Source of the DNA: Bacteroidota bacterium | Lineage (GTDB): Bacteria; Bacteroidota; Bacteroidia; Chitinophagales; Chitinophagaceae | Length of the DNA stretch: 18,761 nucleotides | Assembly: GCA_023433265.1 (NCBI GenBank) | Contig: JAEZDR010000036.1 | Coordinates: 1-18,761, forward strand | Reading direction: 5' to 3' | In this document: piece by piece, positions 1 through 8,539 of the stretch | Position numbering within the stretch: the first letter of the stretch is position 1 | Layout: each line of letters begins with the position of its first letter | Made by a program: the position numbers and the translations under genes | The notes under the pieces: model-generated | Databases searched by the model: none | The model's input: the letters and a program-made list of their open reading frames with translations, nothing else | Told to the model about the DNA's origin: nothing

Positions 1-2439
1 ACTAAATCCGGTTCTGCTCGCGCTCGCAGGGGTAATGAAGTAACGGTAAAGAGTTCAGTAGCATGGGAAAAAATTGCTAACCTGCCAAACTACCAGAATT
101 CTTATGGTGCAGGTGCTAACGGTTCTTATTCTAACTCGAACGGTTCATGGGGACCTGCTTTCAGAGACCTGGACTCAGTTCCGGTATGGCCTACTTATAA
201 AGCAGCTTATCCTGAGCTGTTCCCAAGTGCCAATATGGCTTACCGCGCTTATCCCGATAACGTGAAAAGCTTTTTCAAAACAGGTATGGTTTACGATAAC
301 TCTGTTTCATTTAGCGGAGGAAACGAAACCAGCTCTGTTGGCTTAACAGCTTCTCACATGTCGCACGATGGTTACGTACCTAACTCTTCATTCAAGCGCT
401 ACAACCTTGGTCTGGGTGCGGGTACTAAACTTTCTAACGGCCTGCAGGTGCGCGGAAACTTCAACTATTCAAGATCTACACAAAAAGGTGGCTATTTTGG
501 TGAAAACCAGGTAGATGGAGCATCATCACTCTTTGCAAGAACATTGTTCCTTGCACGTAACTGGGATATGAGCCTGCCACATGAAGATAAAAAAGGAAAC
601 CCGCTCACCTGGAATGGTGGTGCACAGTTCGACCACCCAAGATGGGCTGCAGAACATAACGTTGCTACTACAAACGAGGAAAGAATTGTAGGTGGTTTAA
701 ACCTCGGATATGCAATAAACAGGTGGATGCGTCTAGACTATACACTCGGTACTAACGTAAACGTTCTGGACAGGAAAGAAGTTACTGACATTGGCTCAAG
801 GGCTGCAGAAGGCTTGGGCCGTATTATCCAGGACAATTGGAGAAAACAGGAAATTGAGTCAAACTTAATGGCTACACTTACTCCGTCACTTAGGAACCAA
901 GACCTTAGTTTGAAAGTAATTGTAGGTACCAGCTACAACCAGCGTTCAACTTCACGCACCGCGGTTACTGGTAACAAGTTTACGACGCCCGGCATCTTTA
1001 CCCTCTCTAACACTTCACAGCAACAATTTAATATCAACTCCACATCAAGGAGAAGGTTGGTTGGTGTGTTTGGCGACGTTACATTGGGCTTTAGAAACTA
1101 CCTGTTTGTTAATGCTACTGGTAGGAACGACTGGTCTTCTACTTTGCCTGTTGAAAACAGGAGCTATTTCTACCCTTCAGTGTCTGGTTCCTTCGTGTTC
1201 TCAGATGCCTTGAAGATCAAGAGCAAGATCTTTGACTTTGGTAAAGTACGCGTTTCATGGGCTAAAGTGGGTAACGATACAGACCCTTACTCAACTCAAA
1301 GCGTATTCTCAATCGGAAATCCAATCATGGGACAACCTTCAGCAGTTGTTCCGGGTACCATTGTGGATCCAAACCTGAAGCCTGAATTTACTACCGAAAT
1401 TGAATTTGGTACGCAACTGGCATTTTTCAGCCGCAGGTTAGAAGTTGACCTTGCTGTTTACAACAGGAAGTCAACTAACCTACTTGCTTCTGTACCAACC
1501 CCTCCATCTTCCGGTCACTCAGCTTATTTCTCAAACTTCGGTGCTATTACGAACAAGGGTGTTGAATTGGATGTAAACATAATCCCTATTCGTTACCGCG
1601 GCTTTACCTGGGAAATACACGGAGCGTTTACTAAAAATACAAATACAGTTGATGAGCTCGCCGATGGTGTAGATAAAGCTCCTCTCGCCGGTGTTTTGAC
1701 AGGAATATCTCCTTACCTGCAACCAGGAATGCCTTTCGGTTTCCTTTATGGTACAAGGTCGCTTCGTGACGATGAAGGTAATCTCCTCATCAACCCTGCA
1801 ACAGGGGGTATGATTGAAGATCCAAACGAAGGCTATATCGGAAATCCAAATCCGGACTACAAACTCGGTATCAGCAACACCTTCAGCTATAAAGGATTTA
1901 CTTTAAGCGCCTTATTTGATATGACGAAAGGTGGCGACATTTACTCGGTTACAATTTCTTCCCTGCTGGGACGTGGCGTAACTATGGATACGGAAGACAG
2001 GGAAACAACATGGGTAATTCCGGGTGTATATGGCGATCCTAACACTGGTTTACCGATTCTTGTAGGTGGAAAAAAAGTTCCAAACCAAACAAGGATTACT
2101 ACAAACGACTTGTACTTCTCTCCAAACGCTACTACTGGACAAACATTTGCTATCAATACAGCAAGCGAGTGGAACGTGTACGATGCAACCGTTTACCGTT
2201 TAAGAGAGGTTACACTTGGATACGATTTTCCAAAAGCATGGTTTAAGAAAGTTCCGGTAGGAGCTATCAATCTTAGCGTAACTGCAAGAAACCTTTGGTA
2301 CCTGGCTCCAAACGTGCCAAAGCATACACGCTTCGATCCTGAAGTTAATTCCTTCGGAGGCACGTTTGTTCAGGGTATTGAATTATCTGCAGCGCCTACT
2401 ACAAAGCGTTATGGAGTTAACCTGACCATTACTTTCTAA
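1..2439 (+). CDS. SusC/RagA-family TonB-dependent outer-membrane transporter, 5' truncated by window
   Basis: The reading frame is open from base 1 and gives 812 residues of the C-terminal part of a SusC-like protein. The family is usually about 1000 residues, so the signal peptide, the carboxypeptidase-like domain and most of the plug lie upstream of the window. The visible start (TKSGSARARRGNEVTV) matches the end of a TonB plug. It is followed by a long series of alternating aromatic and polar strands typical of the 22-stranded barrel, and the protein ends in LTITF, with the terminal Phe expected for barrel insertion. The family forms a lidded importer with a SusD lipoprotein, powered by TonB. 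A SusD-like gene follows after 20 nt, supporting a SusCD pair. An internal ATG at 235 is not the true start, because the frame stays open and homologous-looking upstream of it. The substrate cannot be read from sequence. Confidence 0.95.
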   Translation, partial: TKSGSARARRGNEVTVKSSVAWEKIANLPNYQNSYGAGANGSYSNSNGSWGPAFRDLDSVPVWPTYKAAYPELFPSANMAYRAYPDNVKSFFKTGMVYDNSVSFSGGNETSSVGLTASHMSHDGYVPNSSFKRYNLGLGAGTKLSNGLQVRGNFNYSRSTQKGGYFGENQVDGASSLFARTLFLARNWDMSLPHEDKKGNPLTWNGGAQFDHPRWAAEHNVATTNEERIVGGLNLGYAINRWMRLDYTLGTNVNVLDRKEVTDIGSRAAEGLGRIIQDNWRKQEIESNLMATLTPSLRNQDLSLKVIVGTSYNQRSTSRTAVTGNKFTTPGIFTLSNTSQQQFNINSTSRRRLVGVFGDVTLGFRNYLFVNATGRNDWSSTLPVENRSYFYPSVSGSFVFSDALKIKSKIFDFGKVRVSWAKVGNDTDPYSTQSVFSIGNPIMGQPSAVVPGTIVDPNLKPEFTTEIEFGTQLAFFSRRLEVDLAVYNRKSTNLLASVPTPPSSGHSAYFSNFGAITNKGVELDVNIIPIRYRGFTWEIHGAFTKNTNTVDELADGVDKAPLAGVLTGISPYLQPGMPFGFLYGTRSLRDDEGNLLINPATGGMIEDPNEGYIGNPNPDYKLGISNTFSYKGFTLSALFDMTKGGDIYSVTISSLLGRGVTMDTEDRETTWVIPGVYGDPNTGLPILVGGKKVPNQTRITTNDLYFSPNATTGQTFAINTASEWNVYDATVYRLREVTLGYDFPKAWFKKVPVGAINLSVTARNLWYLAPNVPKHTRFDPEVNSFGGTFVQGIELSAAPTTKRYGVNLTITF

Positions 2440-2459
2440 TCTTTAAAAAGAAACTAGCA

Positions 2460-4160
2460 ATGAAAAATAAATTAGCAAAATTAAGCCTTGTAATGGTGGC
2501 GGCTGTGTTCCTTGTCGCATCGTGTAAGAAGACGCTTGATATTAATCAGGATCCAAACCGTCCAACCACGGTGGCTCCTAATCGCTTGCTTCCGAGCGCT
2601 ATCAACGGTGTGGGCTACGGGCTTGCAATGGGATATGGTTTGTCGCAGGTGCTTTCTGTTTATACGCATCAGCAATCAACACGGGAAGAACCCGATCAAT
2701 ACGGTGCAACCGGCAGCGAATTTTACCTTCAACAAGGTTGGACAGCTCTTTATCAGTCAGGCCTTGCAAACCTTGAGCAGATCATCAAAGATGGTGAAGC
2801 ATCAGGTAACCTGCGTTATGCCGGGATTGCAAAAGTGCTAAAGGCATATACTTTCAGCCAGTTAGTGGATGTATTTGGTGATGTGCCTTTTTCTGAAGCG
2901 CTTAAACTCCAGGAAGGTATCAGGTCGCCAAAGTTTGATGACGACGCTGCTATTTATCCGCAGCTTATTGCCATGCTCGACGATGGTATAGCTGACTTGA
3001 AAGATGCAGATGCACCAAACGTTCTTGTGCCCGGTACAGATGATCTCATTTACAATGGAAGTGCCGCTAAATGGATCAAAGCCGCAAATACCATCAAGCT
3101 GAAGCTATACACGCAACTACGTAAAGTTCAAAACGTAGGACCCGAGGTTACGGCTTTGCTGGCTGCACCTGCAGACCTGATCAATGCAACTAACGAAAGC
3201 TTCCTTGTTCCTTTTGGTCCAAACGCAGCTTTCGACGATAGGCATCCTGGCTTCGGCGACTATTATGCTACACAGCGTAGCAACCACGTGAGCCCATGGA
3301 TGTACGAGATCATGAAAGGTTATAACACTGGTATTTTCACCGGTACTACAGACCCAAGGATCCCTTATTATATCTACAACCAGTTGAAAGCAACACAGGC
3401 ACCTCGCGAAGGCAACCAAACCGAATATCGCGATGGTCCTTTCGTTTCTATCTATTTTGGTTCTGTAGGTCCTGATAGAGATAGGTCGCAGCAGGGTACA
3501 ATAAGTGTTTTCGGTATCTATCCCGTAGGTGGCCGTTACGACGACGGAGGTGGACTTAACGTAAATGCTACCCATGGTACGGGTGCTGCTCCGCAACGCA
3601 TGATCACTTATGCCGACAGGCTTTACCTGGAAGCTGAGCTTATCAATGCAGGACTGGCTCCGGGCAATGAAAGGACTGTTCTTGAAAATGCTATGAAGGA
3701 ATCTTTCAAGCAGATAGACTACGTAATTACAACCTATGTGAAGCCTTCTCAAACGGTTCCTACTATTTACAACACGGCTGCATCATCGCCTATGATGATG
3801 TATATCACAGAAGTTCTGCAGCAGTTTGACGCAGCTAGCGCTCAAAAGAAGCTTGAGATCATCATGACGCAAAAATGGTTATCTAACATTGGTAATGCTG
3901 TTGACCAGTACACTGACTATAGGAGAACCGGGTACCCTGTAATGTTCGATCCAACTAACCCGGCCCACGCTCCGGGAGGTATGGTTCAACCTCCTCTCAA
4001 TGGCGACCCAATGAACCCAGGCGCTCAGAAGCCGGTACCCGTAGTACTCAGCCGTACTTACCCTGCTTCATTGCCTTGGCATTCCGAAGAGTTGAACAGG
4101 AATCAGAACGCTCCTTCGCAGAAGAATCCACAGACCTACAAAGTATTTTGGATGCCTTAA
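2460..4160 (+). CDS. SusD/RagB-family (SusD-like_2 type) nutrient-binding outer-membrane lipoprotein
   Basis: A 566-residue lipoprotein with a hydrophobic signal and lipobox ending at Cys22 (LVAS-C). The mature N-terminus has the NQDPNRPTTVAPNRLLPSA pattern (about residues 29-47) typical of the SusD-like_2 branch. A helical TPR-like segment follows (about 118-150, with AYTFSQLVDVFGDVPFSEAL), and a late DYRRTGYP motif (486-493) is also characteristic of this branch. SusD proteins sit on the cell surface as the hinged lid over the SusC barrel and capture the ligand. The gene lies 20 nt after the SusC gene and 20 nt before another lipoprotein gene, so the three should be one operon. The ligand is unknown. 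No glycoside hydrolase or sulfatase is present in the window, so a glycan substrate is not demonstrated and a peptide or other substrate is equally possible. Confidence 0.93.
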   Translation: MKNKLAKLSLVMVAAVFLVASCKKTLDINQDPNRPTTVAPNRLLPSAINGVGYGLAMGYGLSQVLSVYTHQQSTREEPDQYGATGSEFYLQQGWTALYQSGLANLEQIIKDGEASGNLRYAGIAKVLKAYTFSQLVDVFGDVPFSEALKLQEGIRSPKFDDDAAIYPQLIAMLDDGIADLKDADAPNVLVPGTDDLIYNGSAAKWIKAANTIKLKLYTQLRKVQNVGPEVTALLAAPADLINATNESFLVPFGPNAAFDDRHPGFGDYYATQRSNHVSPWMYEIMKGYNTGIFTGTTDPRIPYYIYNQLKATQAPREGNQTEYRDGPFVSIYFGSVGPDRDRSQQGTISVFGIYPVGGRYDDGGGLNVNATHGTGAAPQRMITYADRLYLEAELINAGLAPGNERTVLENAMKESFKQIDYVITTYVKPSQTVPTIYNTAASSPMMMYITEVLQQFDAASAQKKLEIIMTQKWLSNIGNAVDQYTDYRRTGYPVMFDPTNPAHAPGGMVQPPLNGDPMNPGAQKPVPVVLSRTYPASLPWHSEELNRNQNAPSQKNPQTYKVFWMP

Positions 4161-4180
4161 TCTTTTAAAACAATTACGTT

Positions 4181-5047
4181 ATGAAAAAAATACTCTTAAT
4201 ACTTTTAGCTTTCCCGTTGTTGTTCTCCTGCCGTAAGGACGACAATCCGAGACTACCTGAGTTAGTTCGGGTTCCAACACCTATTCTCACTAAAGATGCA
4301 GGCACTGACGCGGTAATTTCAGCGCAGGATCCTGCGACGTTTAGTGGCAAGTTTACGGTTGACCTGTATCAAAAAACGGATGCTCCACCAGAGAAAATGG
4401 ACATCGTAATAATGAAGAACGGCAATGCTTCTACCCAAAAGGTATTGAAAGCCAATGTAACCACATGGCCTACTACCATTACCATTACAGGGCCTGAACT
4501 GGCAACATTGTTCGGAGAGCCGGTAATTCTGGGCGACAAGTTTGATATCGGTGCTAACATGGTCGTGGGTGGCAGAACTTTCGAAGCATTTCCAAATGTT
4601 CCGAATGGAGTTGCAAACGGCTCAGGTGTGGTTAACCAGCCGGGAGCAAGCACTTTCATCCGTTACGAAGCGGTTTGTAAGTACGATCCTGCTATTTACA
4701 ACGGCAATTTCGTGGTAGTTACGGATGAGTGGGCAGACTATGCTGCCGGCGATATCGTTCCGGTTACACAAATTGATGATACTCACTTCTCGTTCATGTA
4801 CCCTGCCGATAACGCTCAGCCTATAATTATTACGGTTAATCCTACCACAAACCAGGTTTCTGTTGCTAAGCAAGTCTACGGAAGCGGTTACGGAGCTTCA
4901 TGGCCTTATGGTCCGCTTTCAGTTGAAAGCGTGCCCGGCGTTGATAATTTTGTTGCTCCTTGCGACAGGATTGTAAGCGTAGTGCTTAAGCACACCGTGG
5001 CAGCGGGTACTTTCGGTACCTTCAAAATTGTGTTGAAGAAACAATAA
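4181..5047 (+). CDS. Unrecognised outer-membrane lipoprotein encoded after SusCD
   Basis: A 288-residue protein with a short signal peptide and lipobox at Cys17 (LLFS-C), followed by charged residues (RKDDN). I do not recognise a named domain. The mature part is rich in beta-strand-like segments. Two halves are visible: roughly residues 30-160, with many Thr and Val, and 165-288, with a pair of cysteines at 166 and 261 that could form a disulfide. Its place as third gene of a SusCD operon, 20 nt after the SusD gene and just before a strong terminator, suggests a surface accessory ligand-binding protein comparable in position to SusE/SusF. That role is inferred from context only; no catalytic motif is evident. 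Confidence 0.8.
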   Translation: MKKILLILLAFPLLFSCRKDDNPRLPELVRVPTPILTKDAGTDAVISAQDPATFSGKFTVDLYQKTDAPPEKMDIVIMKNGNASTQKVLKANVTTWPTTITITGPELATLFGEPVILGDKFDIGANMVVGGRTFEAFPNVPNGVANGSGVVNQPGASTFIRYEAVCKYDPAIYNGNFVVVTDEWADYAAGDIVPVTQIDDTHFSFMYPADNAQPIIITVNPTTNQVSVAKQVYGSGYGASWPYGPLSVESVPGVDNFVAPCDRIVSVVLKHTVAAGTFGTFKIVLKKQ

Positions 5048-5065
5048 ACCACTAATCATTTAAAT

Positions 5066-5092
5066 AAAAAGCCGGCACTAGCCGGCTTTTTT
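5066..5092 (+). terminator. Intrinsic terminator of the SusCD-lipoprotein operon
   Basis: A perfect GCCGGC (5071-5076) / GCCGGC (5081-5086) stem with a 4-nt ACTA loop is preceded by five A and followed by six T, so the stem can be extended by A-T pairs. It starts about 20 nt after the stop codon of the 288-residue lipoprotein. The A and T flanks would also let it work on the minus strand. Confidence 0.9.
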
Positions 5093-5261
5093 GTGGCAAA
5101 CGGTCTCTCCGGCACAACAGGTCATTAACTGCTTTGCTTCAAGCATTGCTATAAATGTTTTAGGCACTTTTAGCACACCGGCTTGTCGGATACCAGCTTT
5201 AAGATCAGCCCGCTAAGTGCTGTGGCATATTTTTCGAACATTATCTGCTCAAAAACTGGCC

Positions 5262-5831
5262 ATGAAAAAACTATTAACGCTCGCTGCCTTTACCGCCCTG
5301 CTTTCCTGTGGAGGTAATTCAGATGAATCAGCGGATAGCGTAGAAATGTCAAAAGAAGTAAACCGCAGTATCGACAGCACAAATACAGGAGCCGATGCGC
5401 AAACGGCTGCCGATAAAAACTTCCTGGTCGAAGCTGCAAGCGGCGGCCTCATGGAGGTACAACTCGGCAAATACGTGCAGGCTAACGCTGCTTCACCCGC
5501 CGTTAAAAACTTCGCTAAAATGATGGCGGAAGACCATACTAAAGCCGACTCAATGCTTACCACAATCGCCACGGTAAAAGGCATCGCAGTCCCCAACATT
5601 CCCGGCGAAAAACACCAACACCACATCAATGAACTAACCAAAAAGAAGGGAAAAGAACTGGACAAGGACTACATGAAGCTAATGGTGGATGACCACGAAG
5701 AAGACATAAAAAAATTCGAAGAAGCGGCCAACAACGCACAGGATACAGACATCAGGAAGTTTGCCGCCGAAACGCTTCCTGTCCTCAAAAAACACCTGGA
5801 AGAAGCCAAAAAAATCAACGAAAAGAACTAG
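5262..5831 (+). CDS. DUF4142-family lipoprotein
   Basis: A 189-residue protein when started at the ATG at 5262. This start gives a clean lipoprotein signal with Cys16 (ALLS-C); an upstream GTG at 5217 would only add 15 residues that spoil the signal peptide. After a low-complexity Ser/Asp-rich linker, residues about 48-187 match the DUF4142 pattern: a DKNFLVEAASGGLMEVQLGK opening helix, a conserved FAKMMAEDHTKAD segment, and a later YMKLMVDDHEEDIKKFEEAA segment with paired His-containing helices. The fold is a four-helix bundle resembling ferritin-like and DUF305-type proteins. The function is unknown; family members are secreted or envelope-associated and often appear in stress-related contexts. 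The gene is monocistronic, with its own terminator just downstream. Confidence 0.88.
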   Translation: MKKLLTLAAFTALLSCGGNSDESADSVEMSKEVNRSIDSTNTGADAQTAADKNFLVEAASGGLMEVQLGKYVQANAASPAVKNFAKMMAEDHTKADSMLTTIATVKGIAVPNIPGEKHQHHINELTKKKGKELDKDYMKLMVDDHEEDIKKFEEAANNAQDTDIRKFAAETLPVLKKHLEEAKKINEKN

Positions 5832-5851
5832 CAATTGCTTCCATATAAGGT

Positions 5852-5881
5852 ACGGGCGCTATGTGAATAGCGCCCGTTTTT
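5852..5881 (+). terminator. Intrinsic terminator after the DUF4142 gene
   Basis: A nine-base perfect stem (ACGGGCGCT at 5852-5860 with AGCGCCCGT at 5869-5877) encloses an 8-nt loop and runs straight into TTTTT. It begins about 20 nt after the stop codon. Confidence 0.9.
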
Positions 5882-5882
5882 G

Positions 5883-5932
5883 TGTGCACAACACCACCGT
5901 CAATGTGCACAAACCTTCAAAAATGTGCACAA
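5883..5932. repeat. Three TGTGCACAA repeats with palindromic core, about 20-bp spacing
   Basis: TGTGCACAA occurs at 5883-5891, 5904-5912 and 5924-5932, with start-to-start distances of 21 and 20 bp, close to two helical turns. The 8-bp core TGTGCACA is a perfect palindrome. The intervening bases are not conserved. The array lies in the convergent gap right after the DUF4142 terminator and directly before a second repeat family. It may be a multi-site protein-binding region, but no binding protein can be named from the sequence. Confidence 0.75.
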
Positions 5933-5957
5933 CTCAGCAATTTTTTAATGGGTTATA

Positions 5958-6023
5958 GCGTAGTTAAAGCGTAGTAAAGGCGTAGTAAAAGGGTAGTAAC
6001 AGCGTTAGAACAGCATTAAGGGG
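5958..6023. repeat. Degenerate 11-bp tandem repeat array (about 6 units)
   Basis: Contiguous 11-bp units start at 5958, 5969, 5980, 5991, 6002 and 6013. Units 2 and 3 (GCGTAGTAAAG and GCGTAGTAAAA) differ by one base, unit 1 has TTAAA in place of TAAAG, unit 4 begins GGG, and units 5-6 decay. The consensus is GCGTAGTAAAA. The 11-bp period is near one DNA turn. Each unit carries TAG/TAA on the + strand, and because 11 is not a multiple of 3 successive units place stop codons in every frame. The array lies between the convergent DUF4142 and DsbD genes. Confidence 0.85.
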
Positions 6024-6080
6024 GCATCAGGTCAGTAGTGCTATCCCTTAGAAACTTTCCGGACACATTGTCACAGTCCC

Positions 6081-8036
6081 CTACTTTGCCGCCATCCGCT
6101 TCCTGAACACTTCTTTCACACTGTCCAAGTGGGCAATAAATTTGTTGATGTCAGCATCGTAGCCATACTTCACATTACTTAAGGGCTCTCCTTGCAAATC
6201 AAGGAACATGTATAGCGGCTGTGCATTGAAACCAAATTTAGTAACCTCATAGTCAAGGTTTCTGTCTCCCACAGTCCTAATCTTTTCGCCCTTGGCATTC
6301 GTGTACTGTTCCTCTTTGGCTAGTTTCCTTGGCTCATCAACATACAAGCTAATCAGCACAAAATCGTCTCTGAGCCTCTTAAGCACGTCAGGATTGCTCC
6401 AAACATATTCTTCCATTTTGCGGCAGTTGGCGCAGGAGTGGCCGGTAAAATCCAGCATAACCGGCTTATTCAGCGCCCTGGCTGCTGCCATACCCTCTTC
6501 CAAATCAAAATAAGCGGTCAATCCGTAGGGTACATGTAGAATATCTGTCAGCTTTTGCGGCGCCTTAGCCGCCGAATTACTATTTGTAGTGCTTGCTGCC
6601 GGCCCGTGATAGGTTTGGTGCAACAGCCTGTTCAGATCATACTCCTGCGTGGTCGCCGGTGGTATAATGCCGCTCAACGCCTTGAGAGGGGCACCCCATA
6701 AACCCGGTACCATGTACAAGGCAAACGAAAAGCTGGTTATGGCAAAAAGTAACCGCGGTATGCTTATATACGGCAGGTCGCTATCATGCGAAAACTTCAA
6801 CTTACCCAATAAGTAAAGCCCCATCAGGGTTGCGAGTACAATCCAGATCACTAAAAACACATCCCTGTCCAGCAAGCGCCAATGATACTGCAGATCCACG
6901 TTGCTTAAGAACTTAAGGGCTAATGCAAGTTCAATAAATCCAAAGGTGACTTTAACAGTATTAAGCCAGCCGCCGCTTTTTGGTAACCCTTTAAGCATTG
7001 AAGGGAACAACGCAAATATGGCGAATGGCATAGCAAGCCCAAGGCTAAAACCAAGCATTCCAATTACCGGCGCAACGCCAATGCCCTGGTTACTGGTTTC
7101 GCCAAGCAAGGTCCCGACAATAGGCCCTGTGCAGGAAAACGAAACAATAACAAGCGTCAATGCCATAAAAAATATCCCGATATATCCTCCTCTACTTGCT
7201 TTTTCGTCCGCCTTGTTAGCCCAACTATTTGGAAGCTGCAGTTCAAACGCACCAAACAATGAGAACGCAAACAAAATAAACATTGCGAAGAAGAACAGGT
7301 TGAAGCCTGCGCTTGTAGAAAGGTTGTACAACGCTTTTTCTCCAAATAACAAGGTGATCGCTAGCGTAGGAATTACATAGATAAGTATGATGGATAGGGA
7401 GTACCAAAATGCGCTTCTTACACCCTCTGCTCTTGTTTTACTCCTTTTAAGAAAAAAACTAACGGTCACGGGAATTAACGGAAACACACAAGGCGTCACC
7501 ACTGCCAATAGTCCTGCAGCAAGTGCAATGAAAAAAGTGGTGGCCAGGCTGTCTTCTTCCTTCTTCTTTTCTTCGGATGTATTTACCAGCGGGGGAGCTT
7601 CTGATAACTGCACATCAAAAGTGTCTGAACCTGAAATGAATTCGTTGCCCAGGTGTCCCATATAATTAAAGACTCCTGCGGCTCCATCAGTCTTTCCATT
7701 AGCTGACACCGGAACAAAAAAGACCGCACTATCAGTATAGAAATGCACTTGAGCATTGAGCGAGCTATCGAACGCCTGTTGAAGTTTCCCGCTTTCTTTC
7801 ACCGGGCCGCTTTGCCTGGTATTGTAAGTCGTGTCCAACGCCAGCTCTGAATACACATCTTGTTTGCGTACAAGCAAAGGAAACAACCTGAAACCCGGAG
7901 CCATCTTAGCCTTTATGGTTAAAGTTGCAGCAGAATCAGGACCCGGTTGAAGCGAATAAAAAAACTGCACAGGTTTGTCCTGTGCAGCTGCAAATAATAT
8001 GATGAAACTAAAAAGAAACGATAGAATTAATCTCAT
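6081..8036 (-). CDS. dsbD: Thiol:disulfide interchange protein DsbD-like (cysteine-free N-terminal domain, transmembrane domain, thioredoxin domain)
   Basis: A 651-residue inner-membrane protein with three parts. After a signal peptide, residues about 20-155 form a periplasmic beta-rich domain in the position of DsbD-alpha but with no cysteine at all. Residues about 165-450 hold roughly eight transmembrane helices with the paired redox cysteines Cys183 (TPCVFPLIPV) and Cys302 (SCTGPIVGTL) of the DsbD/CcdA core. Residues about 505-645 form a thioredoxin-like gamma domain with a CANC active site (Cys535/Cys538). DsbD passes electrons from cytoplasmic thioredoxin through the membrane to periplasmic proteins for disulfide isomerisation or cytochrome c maturation. 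The gene starts 13 nt after the stop of a separate DsbD-alpha gene, strongly suggesting that the two polypeptides work together. The ATG at 8036 gives a good signal peptide. Confidence 0.93.
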   Translation of the reverse strand: MRLILSFLFSFIILFAAAQDKPVQFFYSLQPGPDSAATLTIKAKMAPGFRLFPLLVRKQDVYSELALDTTYNTRQSGPVKESGKLQQAFDSSLNAQVHFYTDSAVFFVPVSANGKTDGAAGVFNYMGHLGNEFISGSDTFDVQLSEAPPLVNTSEEKKKEEDSLATTFFIALAAGLLAVVTPCVFPLIPVTVSFFLKRSKTRAEGVRSAFWYSLSIILIYVIPTLAITLLFGEKALYNLSTSAGFNLFFFAMFILFAFSLFGAFELQLPNSWANKADEKASRGGYIGIFFMALTLVIVSFSCTGPIVGTLLGETSNQGIGVAPVIGMLGFSLGLAMPFAIFALFPSMLKGLPKSGGWLNTVKVTFGFIELALALKFLSNVDLQYHWRLLDRDVFLVIWIVLATLMGLYLLGKLKFSHDSDLPYISIPRLLFAITSFSFALYMVPGLWGAPLKALSGIIPPATTQEYDLNRLLHQTYHGPAASTTNSNSAAKAPQKLTDILHVPYGLTAYFDLEEGMAAARALNKPVMLDFTGHSCANCRKMEEYVWSNPDVLKRLRDDFVLISLYVDEPRKLAKEEQYTNAKGEKIRTVGDRNLDYEVTKFGFNAQPLYMFLDLQGEPLSNVKYGYDADINKFIAHLDSVKEVFRKRMAAK

Positions 8037-8049
8037 TGCATGAGGGGGC

Positions 8050-8502
8050 TTACATCAGTTTAATGTCAAAACTTTTCCTAGTTGGAGGTAGGCATTGCTC
8101 GTCGTCGCACACCATATATTCCACTGTTCCGGTAAGGTTTGTTTTGATGGCTCCCTTCACTTTCACTTTTTGAACAAATTCAACTTTATCCCCGTAATAC
8201 ATCACGTTAACCTTAAAGATCTCGTCCTTTTCTTTCTTTAGTTTACCCACTTCTTTTACTTTTCCGTCAAGCGAAACCAAAGGGTTTTTATTGAAGGAAA
8301 CAATAGTCGGCCTGGGACCGCCCTTAGGCGTGTTTTGCGAATAGATATGCCAGGGTTGGGGTAGCGTAGCAGTGATAACTATCTCGTAGCTGTTGGCTTC
8401 TTTTTTCACAGCCTTGAAGTCCCATTGAACAGGGTCTTTCAACTGCGCAATTGAGGCGATTGAACCTATTAGAAGAGCGGAGAGAAGTGCAAGCTTTTTC
8501 AT
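8050..8502 (-). CDS. Stand-alone DsbD-alpha (DsbD N-terminal domain) periplasmic protein
   Basis: A 150-residue protein with a cleavable signal peptide (about 1-19, ending ASIAQ). The rest matches the DsbD-alpha immunoglobulin-like fold: the PWHIYSQNTPKGGPRPT segment (residues 50-66) is typical, and the C-terminal part carries VCDDEQCLPPT with Cys132 and Cys137, equivalent to the redox cysteine pair in DsbD-alpha. In the classic system this domain takes electrons from the C-terminal thioredoxin domain of DsbD and hands them to DsbC-type substrates. Here it is encoded alone, directly upstream of a DsbD whose own N-terminal domain lacks cysteines. The gene starts 37 nt after purQ and is probably co-transcribed with it. 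Confidence 0.88.
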   Translation of the reverse strand: MKKLALLSALLIGSIASIAQLKDPVQWDFKAVKKEANSYEIVITATLPQPWHIYSQNTPKGGPRPTIVSFNKNPLVSLDGKVKEVGKLKKEKDEIFKVNVMYYGDKVEFVQKVKVKGAIKTNLTGTVEYMVCDDEQCLPPTRKSFDIKLM

Positions 8503-8539
8503 GTTTTACGAATGTAGACAGGTATTGTAATAGAGTAGG

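Noticed and set aside
3117..3752. 211-codon open frame on the minus strand inside the SusD gene
   Set aside because: It lies wholly antisense to a clearly homologous SusD-like gene, its translation shows no recognisable family, and its frame is a by-product of codon bias.
2460..5047. Polysaccharide utilisation locus call
   Set aside because: SusC and SusD alone are present; no glycoside hydrolase, polysaccharide lyase, sulfatase or hybrid regulator is in the window, so the substrate class is not supported.
5883..5932. Possible short CRISPR array
   Set aside because: The repeats are only 9 bp, the spacers 11-12 bp, and there are no cas genes. Real arrays use repeats of about 23-47 bp.
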